Shown: piece by piece, positions 1-8,114 of the stretch | How positions within the stretch are numbered: position 1 is the first letter of the stretch | Layout: each line of letters starts with the position of its first letter | DNA from: Limnobacter sp. | GTDB lineage: Bacteria; Pseudomonadota; Gammaproteobacteria; Burkholderiales; Burkholderiaceae_E | Assembly: GCA_012513825.1 (NCBI GenBank) | Contig: JAAZBL010000306.1 | Location: 1 to 32,785, forward strand | Reading direction: 5' to 3' | DNA: 32,785 nucleotides | The notes under the pieces: model-generated | Databases searched by the model: none | What the model was told of the DNA's origin: nothing | What the model saw: only the letters and a program-made list of their open reading frames with translations | Translations under genes and position numbers: made by a program

Positions 1-206
1 ACCAGATGACGGTGGCCGCCAGCGGCGAGGAAGAAGCCCGGTACTACACGGTCGTCAAGGGCGACACGCTGTCGAAGATCGCCAAGGAGCATTACGGCAA
101 CGCGAACCAGTACATGCCGATCTTCGAAGCCAACAAGCCGATGCTCACGCATCCGGACAAGATCTATCCGGGACAGGTGTTGAGGATTCCGCCGCTGAAG
201 AAGTGA
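1..206 (+). CDS. LysM-domain protein, C-terminal part (cut by window edge)
   Basis: The reading frame is open to the left edge, so this is the 3' end of a longer gene; the ATG at base 6 is internal by chance or in a linker. The visible 66 residues hold one LysM domain: [19 protein letters not shown], then [14 protein letters not shown] and the closing [10 protein letters not shown]. LysM binds the glycan backbone of peptidoglycan. The arrangement, with a single LysM at the very C-terminus ending in PPLKK, is typical of the small BON-LysM proteins (YgaU/Kbp type), but the BON domain would lie outside the window, so family membership is inference. It converges with hemH; a 9-bp inverted repeat separates them. 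Confidence 0.85.
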   Translation, partial: QMTVAASGEEEARYYTVVKGDTLSKIAKEHYGNANQYMPIFEANKPMLTHPDKIYPGQVLRIPPLKK

Positions 207-212
207 GCAGCC

Positions 213-250
213 AGGGGCCGGACGGTGCTGCCGGACAGGCGCCGGCCCCT
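213..250. terminator. Inverted repeat between convergent LysM gene and hemH
   Basis: AGGGGCCGG (213-221) and CCGGCCCCT (242-250) are perfect 9-bp reverse complements with a 20-base loop. The right arm ends on the first base of the hemH stop codon. No T-run follows on either strand, so it is only a candidate bidirectional or Rho-assisted terminator. Confidence 0.4.
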
Positions 251-1266
251 CACCAGCCGGACAGGTGGCGCAACGCCAGCCGGCCCAGGGCCTCGACGAA
301 GGCCGGCGAGTCGTTCAGGCAGGGCAGGAAGCGGAATTCGCCCCCGCCGCTCGCCAGGAAGGTTTCCCTACCTTCGATCGCGATTTCCTCGAGCGTTTCG
401 AGGCAGTCGGACACGAAGCCCGGACAGACGACGTCGACCCGGCGCAGGCCGTCCCGGCCGAGTTCGGCCAGCGTCCGGGCGGTATACGGCTGCAGCCACT
501 CGGCGCGGCCGAAACGCGACTGAAACGACACCCCCCAGCCTTCCGGCGGCAGGCCGAGGCGCTTCGCGAGCAGCGCCGCGCTGGCCAGGCACTCCTCGTG
601 GTACGGATCGCCGGCGAGCGTCGTGCGCCTGGGGACGCCGTGAAAGCTCATCAGCAACCGGTCGGGCGGTCCGTCGTGCGTCCATTCGGCGCGGATCCGC
701 TGCACGATGGCGTCGAGCCATCCCTCGTCGTCGTGAAAGCTGCGCACCGTGCGCAGTTCCGGCTGCCGGCGCCATTGCGCCAGCTCGCGCATGACCGCGT
801 CGATTGCCGTCGCCGTCGTCGACGCCGCGTATTGCGGGTACAGCGGCAGCACGAGCAGCCGCTGCAAACCCTGCTCGCGCAGCTCGCGCAGGACCTCGGC
901 GATCGACGGATTGCCGTAGCGCATCGCGAACGCGACGTCGACGTCGTGGCCGTGATGGCCGAGCCAGCCGCGCAACAGGCTCGCCTGGCGCACGGTATTG
1001 ACCATCAGCGGCGAGCCCTCGGGCGTCCAGACCGAAGCGTACTTGCGCGCCGACTCGGCGGGTCGACGGCGCAGGATGACCCCGTGCAGGATCGGCTTCC
1101 AGACCGGCGCCGGGATCTCGACGACGCGCGGATCGGACAGGAACTCCGACAGGTAGCGGCGCACCGCGCCGGGTTCCGGCGCATCGGGCGTGCCGAGCTG
1201 GACCAGCAGGATCGCCGTTCGGCTCGGAGGGCGGGCAGAGCTGCTGGCGGCAGTGAATCGCGGCAT
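250..1266 (-). CDS. hemH: Ferrochelatase
   Basis: Inserts Fe2+ into protoporphyrin IX, the last step of protohaem synthesis. The 338-residue length fits the bacterial family. Recognisable blocks are the N-terminal ILLVQLGTPDAPEPGAVRRYL, the FAMRYGNPSI segment, LPLYPQYAAST near residue 140, LLMSFHGVP with the catalytic His near 209, and GFVSDCLETLEEI with the conserved Glu near 290. The N-terminal 17 residues before TAILLVQLG are Ser/Ala/Arg rich and may be a slightly extended start. It lies 6 bp downstream of hrcA on the same strand, so the two are probably co-transcribed. The gene sits in a window with many iron genes, but I see no iron-responsive site directly upstream of it. Confidence 0.97.
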   Translation of the reverse strand: MPRFTAASSSARPPSRTAILLVQLGTPDAPEPGAVRRYLSEFLSDPRVVEIPAPVWKPILHGVILRRRPAESARKYASVWTPEGSPLMVNTVRQASLLRGWLGHHGHDVDVAFAMRYGNPSIAEVLRELREQGLQRLLVLPLYPQYAASTTATAIDAVMRELAQWRRQPELRTVRSFHDDEGWLDAIVQRIRAEWTHDGPPDRLLMSFHGVPRRTTLAGDPYHEECLASAALLAKRLGLPPEGWGVSFQSRFGRAEWLQPYTARTLAELGRDGLRRVDVVCPGFVSDCLETLEEIAIEGRETFLASGGGEFRFLPCLNDSPAFVEALGRLALRHLSGW

Positions 1267-1272
1267 CGACGG

Positions 1273-2340
1273 CTAACGCTTCTGGCCGGACGTCCCCGCC
1301 TGCCCCGAGCCGCCGCCCGCCTTGCCGTCGTTGCTGAGCGCGGCCGAAACCAGTCGAGCGGTGACGTCGACGATCGGAATCACGCGCTCGTAGGCCATCC
1401 GCGTCGGCCCGATCACCCCCAGCGTGCCGACGATCCGGCCGTCGGACTCGTACGGCGCGGCCACGACGCTGAGCTGGTCCATCGGCACCAGCTCGGATTC
1501 GCCGCCGATGAAGATCTGCACGCCCTGGCCGCGACTGGACGCATCGAGCAGTTCGACCAGGCCGGTCTTCTGCTCGAACAGATCGAACAGCCGGCGCATC
1601 CGCTCGACGTTGTCCGACAGCTCGGCCACGCCGACCAGGTTGCGCTCGCCGGAGAAGATCAGCGGATCCTGCTCTTCGGACAGCGCCTGCGTGCTGGTCT
1701 CGACGGCCTTCTGCATCAGCGCGGTGATGTCGTCGCGCAGCGAGGCCAGCTCGCGATGCAGCCGCTCGTGGATCGCGGCGAAGTCGAGCCCGGCGTAGTG
1801 GACGTTGATGTAGTTGGCCGCCTCGATGAGCTGCGAAGACGCGTAGTCGCGCTCGGTCGACAGGATGCGGTTCTGCACGTCGCCTTCGGGCGTGACGATG
1901 ATCAGCAGCAGCCGGCGCTCGGACAGCCGCAGGAACTCGATCTGGCGAAAGCGCGATGCGCGCCGGGGCGCCATCACGATCCCGGCGAACTGCGAGAAGC
2001 TCGACAGCAGCGACGCGGCCGTAGACAGCACGCGGGCCGGCTCGTCGGGACGCAGCCGGTCCTCGATCGCCTCGGCCTGCTCGCCTTCGAGCGGCTGCAC
2101 GGTCAGCAGCCGGTCGACGAACAGACGATAGCCGCGCGGCGTGGGCACCCGCCCGGCCGAGGTATGCGGACTGGCGATCAGGCCGATTTCCTCGAGGTCG
2201 GCCATCACGTTGCGGATCGTGGCCGGCGACAGGTCGAGGCCGGAGTGCCGCGACAGCGTTCGCGAACCGACCGGCTGACCGTCGGCGATATAGCGTTCGA
2301 TCAGCGTCTTGAGCAGCGTCTGTGCACGGGCGTCGAGCAT
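1273..2340 (-). CDS. hrcA: Heat-inducible transcription repressor HrcA
   Basis: HrcA represses class I heat-shock genes (groESL, dnaK-grpE) by binding CIRCE elements and needs GroEL for activity. The 355-residue protein has the N-terminal winged helix ([22 protein letters not shown], then [19 protein letters not shown] and the wing [20 protein letters not shown]) followed by the GAF-like dimerisation region, and ends with the family segment [33 protein letters not shown] Gly/Ser-rich tail ([16 protein letters not shown]) follows. The gene is divergent from nadK with 61 bp between them, and I see no CIRCE element (TTAGCACTC-N9-GAGTGCTAA) there, so autoregulation is not supported by this window. 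hemH follows 6 bp downstream. Confidence 0.97.
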   Translation of the reverse strand: MLDARAQTLLKTLIERYIADGQPVGSRTLSRHSGLDLSPATIRNVMADLEEIGLIASPHTSAGRVPTPRGYRLFVDRLLTVQPLEGEQAEAIEDRLRPDEPARVLSTAASLLSSFSQFAGIVMAPRRASRFRQIEFLRLSERRLLLIIVTPEGDVQNRILSTERDYASSQLIEAANYINVHYAGLDFAAIHERLHRELASLRDDITALMQKAVETSTQALSEEQDPLIFSGERNLVGVAELSDNVERMRRLFDLFEQKTGLVELLDASSRGQGVQIFIGGESELVPMDQLSVVAAPYESDGRIVGTLGVIGPTRMAYERVIPIVDVTARLVSAALSNDGKAGGGSGQAGTSGQKR

Positions 2341-2401
2341 GCTTGGATTCTAAGCCTCACGGCCGAAGTCGCACGCCGGCGTTGTGGTGTAATGCGCTTC
2401 G

Positions 2402-3295
2402 ATGAATGCGCCATTCCGCACAATCGCCCTCGCCGGCCGCTTCCAGACCGAAGGAGTCGCTGCCTCGATCGCCGCCATCGGCGATTTCCTGAGGCAGCGC
2501 GGCATCGCGGTGCTGCTCGAAAAGAACACGGCCGACGCGATCGGAAGGCCCGGCGATGCCGCCGATACCGAGCATATCGGCCACGAGGCCGACCTCGCGA
2601 TCGCGATCGGCGGCGACGGCACGATGCTCGGGCTTGCGCGCGAACTGGCGCCTTACGAAGTCCCGCTGGTCGGCATCAACCACGGCAGGCTCGGCTTCAT
2701 CACCGACATCGGCATCGAAAGCTGGCAGGAGGCACTGGGTTCGATCCTCGACGGCCATTACCTGGCCGAGGAGCGCACGCTGCTGACCGCCCGCGTCGTG
2801 CGCGACCAGGAAATCGTCTGGAACGCGCTCGCGCTCAACGACGTCGTCGTCAACCGATCGTCGCGCATGGGAATGATCGAGCTGCAGGTCGACGTCGACG
2901 ACCTGTTCATGTACAGCCAGCGCGCCGACGGCCTGATCGTCGCCACGCCGACCGGCTCGACCGCCTATGCGCTGTCCTCGTTCGGTCCGATCGTCCACCC
3001 GCAGGTCCAGGGCCTGGTCATGGTGCCGGTCGCGCCGCAGGCGCTGTCGAACCGGCCGATCGTGCTGCCCGACGACGTCTCGATCACGATCCGGGTCATC
3101 GACGGTCGCGAGCCGCGGGTCGCCGGCGACATGCAGGTCTTCAGCGACCTTCAGCTCGGCGACGACATCATCGTGCAGCGGGCGCCGTTCCGCTCGCGCT
3201 TCCTGCACCCGCCCGGCTACAGCCACTACGCGACGCTGCGTGCCAAGCTGAACTGGCACGAGCTGCCGATCCTGCAGCAGCGCGATCGCTCCTGA
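2402..3295 (+). CDS. nadK: NAD kinase
   Basis: Phosphorylates NAD to NADP using ATP or polyphosphate. The 297-residue protein carries the signature GGDGT at residues 70-74, NHGRLGF at about 93-99, the TPTGSTAYALSSFGPIVHP block that forms the NAD site, and the C-terminal FRSRFLHPPGYSHYATLRAKLNW end typical of proteobacterial NadK. It is divergent from hrcA and is followed 61 bp downstream by recN on the same strand. The hrcA/nadK/recN neighbourhood is common in beta- and gammaproteobacteria, which supports the call. Confidence 0.98.
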   Translation: MNAPFRTIALAGRFQTEGVAASIAAIGDFLRQRGIAVLLEKNTADAIGRPGDAADTEHIGHEADLAIAIGGDGTMLGLARELAPYEVPLVGINHGRLGFITDIGIESWQEALGSILDGHYLAEERTLLTARVVRDQEIVWNALALNDVVVNRSSRMGMIELQVDVDDLFMYSQRADGLIVATPTGSTAYALSSFGPIVHPQVQGLVMVPVAPQALSNRPIVLPDDVSITIRVIDGREPRVAGDMQVFSDLQLGDDIIVQRAPFRSRFLHPPGYSHYATLRAKLNWHELPILQQRDRS

Positions 3296-3356
3296 AGCCC
3301 TTCCGAACGATGGCCGACCGTCGCCCGCGGAACGTGTTCCTGTCTGCAAGAAAGCG

Positions 3357-5006
3357 ATGCTGCTGAGCCTGCGCCTGCGCGACTTCGTCATCGTCGACGA
3401 GGCCGAACTGGAGTTCGACGCCGGCTTCACCGTGTTGTCGGGCGAAACCGGTGCCGGCAAATCGATCCTGCTCGACGCGCTGGGCCTGGCCATGGGCGGG
3501 CGCGCCGACGCCGGCGTCGTGCGCGAGGGCGCGCAGCGCGCCGACATCGTCGCAAGCTTCAGTACCACGCCCGAGCTCGAAGCCTGGCTTGCCGAACGCG
3601 AGCTGAGCGGCGACCCGGGCAGCGTGATGCTTCGCCGGGTCGTCGACGGCGAAGGCCGCTCCCGCGCCTTCGTCAACGGCAGCCCGGGAACCGCAGCACT
3701 GCTGCGCGAGCTCGGCGAGCGGCTCGTCGACATCCACGGGCAGCATGCCGCGCAATCGCTGCTGCGCGCCCACGGCCAGCGACTGCTGCTCGACGGCTTC
3801 GCCGGCCTCGACGAACAGGTGCGCGAGGTCGGACAGGCCTGGTCGGCCTGGCGTGCGTTGGCGCGCAGCCTCGAGGAGGCCGAGAGCGGGCAGCGCGAGC
3901 TGGCGCTCGAGCGCGAACGTCTCGCCTGGCAGGCCGAGGAGCTGGGCCGGCTGCGGCTGGAACCGGGCGAATGGCAGGAGCTGAACGAGGAGCAGAAGCG
4001 GCTCGCGCACGCGGCCTCGCTGATCGAAGGCACGCAGGGTGCGGCCGAGGCGCTGGCCGAGAGCGACGACGCGCTGGCCGGGCGGCTGCATCAGCTGCTG
4101 CAGCGGCTGCGGCCGCTGGCCGCCATCGACAGCCGGCTCGGCGAAGCCGTCGAGCTGATCGAAAGCGCCGCAATCCAGATCGACGAGGCGGCGTCGACGC
4201 TGTCGGCCTACGCAAGCCGCGTCGACCTCGATCCGGAGCGGCTGAACCAGGCCGAGCAGAGGATCAGCGCGATCTTCGACACCGCACGCCGGCTGCGCAT
4301 GTCACCCGACGACATTCCGCAGACGCTCGAAACGCTGCACCAGCGGCTGGCCGAACTCGACGCGGCGCAGGACATCGATGCGCTGCGCACCCGCGTGCAG
4401 GCGGCGCGCGAAGCCTACGACCGGCTCGCCGCCGCACTGTCGACGGCGCGGCGAAAGGCCGCCAGGCGCCTTTCCGACGGCGTGTCAACGCATCTCGCGC
4501 AGCTCGGGATGGCAGGCGGACGGCTGACGATCGCCTGCGAACCGTCGGAACCCTCGGCCGCCGGCATCGACGCGATCGAATTCCTGGTTTCCGCGCACGC
4601 GGGCAGTTCGCCGCGTCCGCTCGCCCGAGTCGCGTCGGGCGGGGAGCTGTCGCGCATCGGCCTGGCGATCTCGGTGCTCGCAGCGCAGGCGAACCCGGTG
4701 CCCACGCTGATCTTCGACGAAGCCGACGCCGGTGTGGGCGGCGCCGTGGCCGAGGCGATCGGCGAGCTGATGCGTCGGCTGGGAGGCGACCGGCAGGTCC
4801 TGTGCGTCACTCACCTGCCGCAGGTCGCGTCGAAGGCGCATCACCATTACCGGGTCAGCAAGGCGCTGGAGGGCGGGCGCACGGTCAGCCGGATCGAACC
4901 GCTCGACCGCGGCGCGCGCGTCGAGGAAGTCGCCCGGATGCTCGGCGGCGCCGAGATCACGGCCACGACACGCAAGCACGCGCGCGAATTGCTGGCCCAG
5001 GTCTGA
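3357..5006 (+). CDS. recN: DNA repair protein RecN
   Basis: SMC-like ATPase acting early in double-strand-break repair by recombination. The 549-residue protein begins MLLSLRLRDFVIVDEAELEF with Walker A GETGAGKS at residues 29-36. It has a long Glu/Ala/Arg-rich coiled-coil middle (about 150-360), the ABC signature VASGGELSRIGLAI, Walker B TLIFDEADAGVGG, and the His switch VTHLPQVASKAHHHY. All elements needed for ATP binding and head dimerisation are present and the length is normal. No LexA-type operator is obvious in the 61-bp gap from nadK. A 7-bp inverted repeat lies downstream before the convergent fur gene. Confidence 0.97.
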   Translation: MLLSLRLRDFVIVDEAELEFDAGFTVLSGETGAGKSILLDALGLAMGGRADAGVVREGAQRADIVASFSTTPELEAWLAERELSGDPGSVMLRRVVDGEGRSRAFVNGSPGTAALLRELGERLVDIHGQHAAQSLLRAHGQRLLLDGFAGLDEQVREVGQAWSAWRALARSLEEAESGQRELALERERLAWQAEELGRLRLEPGEWQELNEEQKRLAHAASLIEGTQGAAEALAESDDALAGRLHQLLQRLRPLAAIDSRLGEAVELIESAAIQIDEAASTLSAYASRVDLDPERLNQAEQRISAIFDTARRLRMSPDDIPQTLETLHQRLAELDAAQDIDALRTRVQAAREAYDRLAAALSTARRKAARRLSDGVSTHLAQLGMAGGRLTIACEPSEPSAAGIDAIEFLVSAHAGSSPRPLARVASGGELSRIGLAISVLAAQANPVPTLIFDEADAGVGGAVAEAIGELMRRLGGDRQVLCVTHLPQVASKAHHHYRVSKALEGGRTVSRIEPLDRGARVEEVARMLGGAEITATTRKHARELLAQV

Positions 5007-5012
5007 GAATCG

Positions 5013-5036
5013 GCCCGGCTGCGTCGTCGGCCGGGC
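5013..5036. terminator. Inverted repeat between recN and fur
   Basis: GCCCGGC (5013-5019) pairs with GCCGGGC (5030-5036) across a 10-base loop in the 70-bp gap between convergent recN and fur. There is no T-run, so intrinsic termination is uncertain. Confidence 0.35.
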
Positions 5037-5076
5037 TCGAACGGCTCGGTTGCGCCGTCAGCCGTGCTCGGCCGCG

Positions 5077-5532
5077 TCAGCCGTGCTGCTCGGTTCGCGC
5101 GCGCTCGGCGTTGCGATACTCGCAGTTCGGGCGCATGCAGTTCGCGTACAGCGACAGCGAGTGGTCCTGCAACGCGAAGCCGCGATCCTTGGCGATCTTG
5201 TGCTGGCGCTTCTCGATCTCGGCATCGAAGAACTCCTCGACGTGGCCGCACTGCAGGCACACGAGGTGATCGTGATGCTCGCCTTCGTCGAGCTCGAAGA
5301 CCGATTTGCCGACCTCGAAGTTGTTGCGCTTGAGCAGGCCGGCCTGCTCGAACTGGCTGAGCACGCGATATACGGTCGCCAGGCCGATGTCCTGATGCTC
5401 GGCAAGCAGCTCGCGATAGACGTCTTCGGCACTCATGTGGCGCTGCTTGCCCTGCTGGAAGATCTCGAGGATCTTCAGCCGCGGCAAGGTGGCCTTCAGG
5501 CCGATGCTCTTCAGTTCTTGAGTACCGGTCAT
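5077..5532 (-). CDS. fur: Ferric uptake regulator Fur
   Basis: Iron-sensing repressor of uptake genes. The 151-residue protein has the N-terminal winged helix ([15 protein letters not shown], then the recognition helix [19 protein letters not shown]) and the metal-binding dimerisation half [18 protein letters not shown]. Structural-zinc cysteine pairs are C92/C95 (CLQC) and C132/C137 (CMRPNC). The ORF track extends the frame to 6234, but that extension runs through bamE; the start chosen gives the family N-terminus [15 protein letters not shown]. It is divergent from bamE, the usual proteobacterial arrangement. A TATGAT sequence on the minus strand near 5586-5581 could be its -10. Likely targets within the window are the tonB/chaN and bfd upstream regions. 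Confidence 0.97.
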   Translation of the reverse strand: MTGTQELKSIGLKATLPRLKILEIFQQGKQRHMSAEDVYRELLAEHQDIGLATVYRVLSQFEQAGLLKRNNFEVGKSVFELDEGEHHDHLVCLQCGHVEEFFDAEIEKRQHKIAKDRGFALQDHSLSLYANCMRPNCEYRNAERARTEQHG

Positions 5533-5622
5533 GCTCGGGCGCCGGATGACGGCGCGTGAATTGGGGGGAAGCGCTGCACGTATCATATCGACTTTCGGTC
5601 GACTCCCGTCCCATCCCGGCAA

Positions 5623-6114
5623 ATGAATACGGTGAATTCGGATACTGCGGAAAATGCAGTGCCTCCTGGCGCTCGCCGGGCCACGGCGTGCCCGCGCTGG
5701 CTGCGCAGGCTCGCGCTGGGCGGCCTGTTCGCGGCCGTCGGTCTGGCGAGCGCGGGCTGCGCGTCGAAGGACCCGAACCGCAGCGGCCTGTTCGAGCCCT
5801 TCCGAATCGATCTGCCGCAGGGCAACTACCTGACGCGCGAACAGGTCGACCAGGTGCGCGAAGGCATGACCCGCGACCAGGTCCGTTTCCTGCTCGGCAC
5901 GCCGCTGCTCGGCCAGGTCTTCCACACGGACCGCTGGGATTACGTCTTCCGTTACACGCATCCGAACGGCCAGAGCGAAACGCGGCGCGTGACCGTGCGC
6001 TTCGACGACGAGCGCGTCGCTTCGATCCAGGCCGATCCGCTGCCGCTGCGCGAGGACATGAACGACCCGGCGCTGCCCGGCTACCGGCCGCAACAGGACG
6101 AGGACGGCGCCTGA
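5623..6114 (+). CDS. bamE: Outer membrane assembly lipoprotein BamE
   Basis: Lipoprotein subunit of the BAM complex that folds beta-barrel proteins into the outer membrane. The 163-residue product has an N-terminal positively charged stretch, a hydrophobic segment and a lipobox ending LASAGC, with the lipidated Cys at residue 46. The SmpA/OmlA domain follows: [30 protein letters not shown], then [12 protein letters not shown] and the VRFDDERV strand. The 22 residues before the hydrophobic segment make the signal region longer than usual, so a start further in is possible. It is divergent from fur, and its stop is 1 bp from the dapB start, so bamE and dapB are probably co-transcribed. Confidence 0.95.
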   Translation: MNTVNSDTAENAVPPGARRATACPRWLRRLALGGLFAAVGLASAGCASKDPNRSGLFEPFRIDLPQGNYLTREQVDQVREGMTRDQVRFLLGTPLLGQVFHTDRWDYVFRYTHPNGQSETRRVTVRFDDERVASIQADPLPLREDMNDPALPGYRPQQDEDGA

Positions 6115-6115
6115 G

Positions 6116-6952
6116 ATGACGACAAGCGCAACAACGACGCCGACGGCCGCACCGATGCCGATCGCCGTCGCCGGCGCCGGCGGACGGATGGGCCGGATGC
6201 TGATCGAGGCCGTGCTCGACGCCGACGACGCCACGCTGGCCGGTGCGCTCGACCAGCCGGGCAGCCCGCAACTGGGCCGGGACGCCGGCGATTTCGCCGG
6301 CCGGGGCAGCGGCGTCGCGATCTGCGCCGAACTCGACAGCGGCTTGGCCGACGCCCGCTACCTGATCGACTTCACGCGACCCGAAGGCACGCTGCGCCAC
6401 CTCGAAGCCTGCGTCGAACGCGGGATCAAGTGCGTGATCGGCACGACCGGCTTCGACGAAGCCGGCAAGGCGGCGATCGCGGCCGCCGCGCGCCGGATCG
6501 CGATCGTCTTCGCGCCGAACATGTCGGTCGGCGTCAACGCCACGTTCAAGCTGCTCGAAGTGGCGGCGAAGATCCTGGACAGCGGCTACGACATCGAGAT
6601 CGTCGAGGCACACCATCGGCACAAGATCGATGCGCCCTCGGGCACCGCGCTGCGGATGGGCGAGATCGTCGCGCAGGGCCTGGGCCGCGACCTGCGCCAG
6701 GTGGCGGTTTACGGCCGCGAAGGCGTGACCGGCGAGCGCAACCCGTCGACGATCGGCTTCGCCACCGTCCGCGGCGGCGACATCGTCGGCGACCACACGG
6801 TGATGTTCGCCGGCCTCGGCGAGCGCATCGAGATCACGCACCGCGCATCGAGCCGCATCGGCTACGCGCACGGGGCCTTGCGCGCCTGCCGTTTCCTGGC
6901 CACCCGGGACACCGGCCTCTACGACATGCAGGACGTCCTCGGCCTGCGCTGA
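6116..6952 (+). CDS. dapB: 4-hydroxy-tetrahydrodipicolinate reductase
   Basis: NAD(P)H-dependent reduction in the diaminopimelate/lysine pathway. The 278-residue protein shows the Rossmann motif [12 protein letters not shown] (GAGGRMG at residues 20-26), [36 protein letters not shown] and the catalytic/substrate motif [16 protein letters not shown]. It ends with the family-typical [11 protein letters not shown]. The first 13 residues are Thr/Ala rich and dispensable for the fold. It starts 1 bp after the bamE stop, which points to translational coupling. Confidence 0.98.
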   Translation: MTTSATTTPTAAPMPIAVAGAGGRMGRMLIEAVLDADDATLAGALDQPGSPQLGRDAGDFAGRGSGVAICAELDSGLADARYLIDFTRPEGTLRHLEACVERGIKCVIGTTGFDEAGKAAIAAAARRIAIVFAPNMSVGVNATFKLLEVAAKILDSGYDIEIVEAHHRHKIDAPSGTALRMGEIVAQGLGRDLRQVAVYGREGVTGERNPSTIGFATVRGGDIVGDHTVMFAGLGERIEITHRASSRIGYAHGALRACRFLATRDTGLYDMQDVLGLR

Positions 6953-6990
6953 CGGCAGACCGCCGCTCGCCGCGTCGTCGTCCGGACAGC

Positions 6991-8010
6991 TCAGCGCTTC
7001 GCGCCGCCGAAGCGCTCGCGCAGCGCCGAACACGGGTCGGGGCGCTTCACCGGCGCCACGCTCAGGAAGCTGTCGAAGCGGCCGATCGGCGGCGCTTCGT
7101 CCTCGCCCAGGCCGATCGCGACGACCGACGCATCGCGGTCGAACTCGGCCAGATGACGGGGCACGCCGATGTCGGCGCGCACGTGTCCGTTGCCGGCGAG
7201 CAGCACGACCGGCAGCCCGGTGCGTCGCGCGGCCTCGCACAGCGCGCGCGCCATCGTCCGGTCGCGGGCAAGCTGCGCACGCACCATGCCGTCGACCGCC
7301 GACTCCGGCAGCAAGCCGCAGTGGCCGTCGCGAATCGCAGCACGCATCGCCGCCTCGTCGGCGGCAGTCCAGCCGGCCGGCGCAGCAGCGTCGATCGTCG
7401 CCGCTCGCCCGCGTGCCACCGCCGACGCATCGGCGTTCGACAGGTTCGCGCCGATCAAAGGCAGGTCCTTGTGCAGCGCAAAGCTGACGACCGGTTCGTA
7501 CAACGGCCAGTCCCAGCCATCGAATGCGAAGCCGGCCGCCTGCGCCAACTGTCGGGCCCGCTGCTCCTGCGGGCCGCCCTCGCGGGCAAGGCGCACGCGC
7601 GCCTCGTCGAGCCTCGGCTGCATGGTGACGTCGAACTGCTCCATCGCCAGCACGAAGCGGGTCTCGGTCTTCAACTGCCGCAGCCAGTCGAGACGCAACC
7701 GATGGACGTGAGGGTTGTCGTGCAACTCGCCCAGCAACAGGTAGCGGGCATCCCGGGCTTCGGCCGGCAAGGCCGGCGGCGGCCGCGTCGCGCCTGCCGG
7801 CCGGGTCGCGCCTGCCGGCTGCGTCGCAGTTGCCGCGGGCGAATCCGGGTCTGCGCCGACCGGGGCATTTCGTCGGGTGTCGACGCCGCTTCGTCGCTCG
7901 CCTGCGGTACGCTCGTTGCCGGTGCTCGGGCTCGCGCAAGCGGCCGCCGCCAGCGGCACGACAGCGAGCATCGCGAGCGTACGACGTCGGCGGCCGGGGT
8001 CGATGTCCAT
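6991..8010 (-). CDS. ChaN-like haem-binding lipoprotein
   Basis: The 339-residue protein has a lipoprotein signal: MDIDPGRRRRTLAML, a hydrophobic run, and LAAAAC with Cys25 as lipidation site. After a low-complexity linker (about 30-85) it enters the ChaN/DUF399 fold, recognisable from YLLLGELHDNPHVHRLRLDWL, ETRFVLAMEQFDVTMQPRLDE, FAFDGWDWPLYEPVV and the late VVLLAGNGHVRADIGVPRHL. Family members studied elsewhere are iron-regulated and bind haem, which fits the divergent tonB-exbB-exbD operon here; the function in this organism is inference. The linker holds PAGATR repeats coded by an 18-bp DNA repeat. The frame is open far upstream through tonB, but the start at 8010 gives a proper lipoprotein signal. 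It shares its promoter region with tonB. Confidence 0.85.
   Translation of the reverse strand: MDIDPGRRRRTLAMLAVVPLAAAACASPSTGNERTAGERRSGVDTRRNAPVGADPDSPAATATQPAGATRPAGATRPPPALPAEARDARYLLLGELHDNPHVHRLRLDWLRQLKTETRFVLAMEQFDVTMQPRLDEARVRLAREGGPQEQRARQLAQAAGFAFDGWDWPLYEPVVSFALHKDLPLIGANLSNADASAVARGRAATIDAAAPAGWTAADEAAMRAAIRDGHCGLLPESAVDGMVRAQLARDRTMARALCEAARRTGLPVVLLAGNGHVRADIGVPRHLAEFDRDASVVAIGLGEDEAPPIGRFDSFLSVAPVKRPDPCSALRERFGGAKR
7784..7837. repeat. Three 18-bp tandem units in the ChaN-like linker
   Basis: Units cgcgtcgcgcctgccggc (7784-7801), cgggtcgcgcctgccggc (7802-7819) and a diverged third copy (7820-7837) encode the repeated PAGATR hexapeptide in the linker after the lipidation site. 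The first two copies differ at one base. Confidence 0.75.
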
Positions 8011-8079
8011 GCGGCGAGTATGCACGTTTCGATCGACGGGAATCGGATCGCACGAGCCTCGAAAACGGCGCGCCTCGCA

Positions 8080-8107
8080 CAGGAATAATTCTCGTTTCAA
8101 ATATAAT
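8080..8107 (+). promoter_or_regulatory. Fur-box-like element and -10 box upstream of tonB
   Basis: CAGGAAT-A-ATTCTCG (8080-8094) fits the 7-1-7 Fur-site form TGAGAAT-N-ATTCTCA at 4 of 7 bases on the left and 6 of 7 on the right. It covers the place where a -35 would lie. A perfect TATAAT follows at 8102-8107. No good -35 hexamer is seen at the correct distance. The TATAAT ends only 7 bases before the tonB ATG, so the transcript would begin at or next to the start codon. Confidence 0.6.
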
Positions 8108-8114
8108 CGCCGCC

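Noticed and set aside
2341-2401. CIRCE element for HrcA autoregulation
   Set aside because: Neither TTAGCACTC nor GAGTGCTAA, nor a close variant, is present in the hrcA-nadK gap.
265-3366. 1033-residue plus-strand ORF across hemH, hrcA and nadK
   Set aside because: It is antisense to two certain genes and out of frame with a third, with Arg/Gln/His-rich low-complexity sequence. It is a product of high GC at codon third positions.
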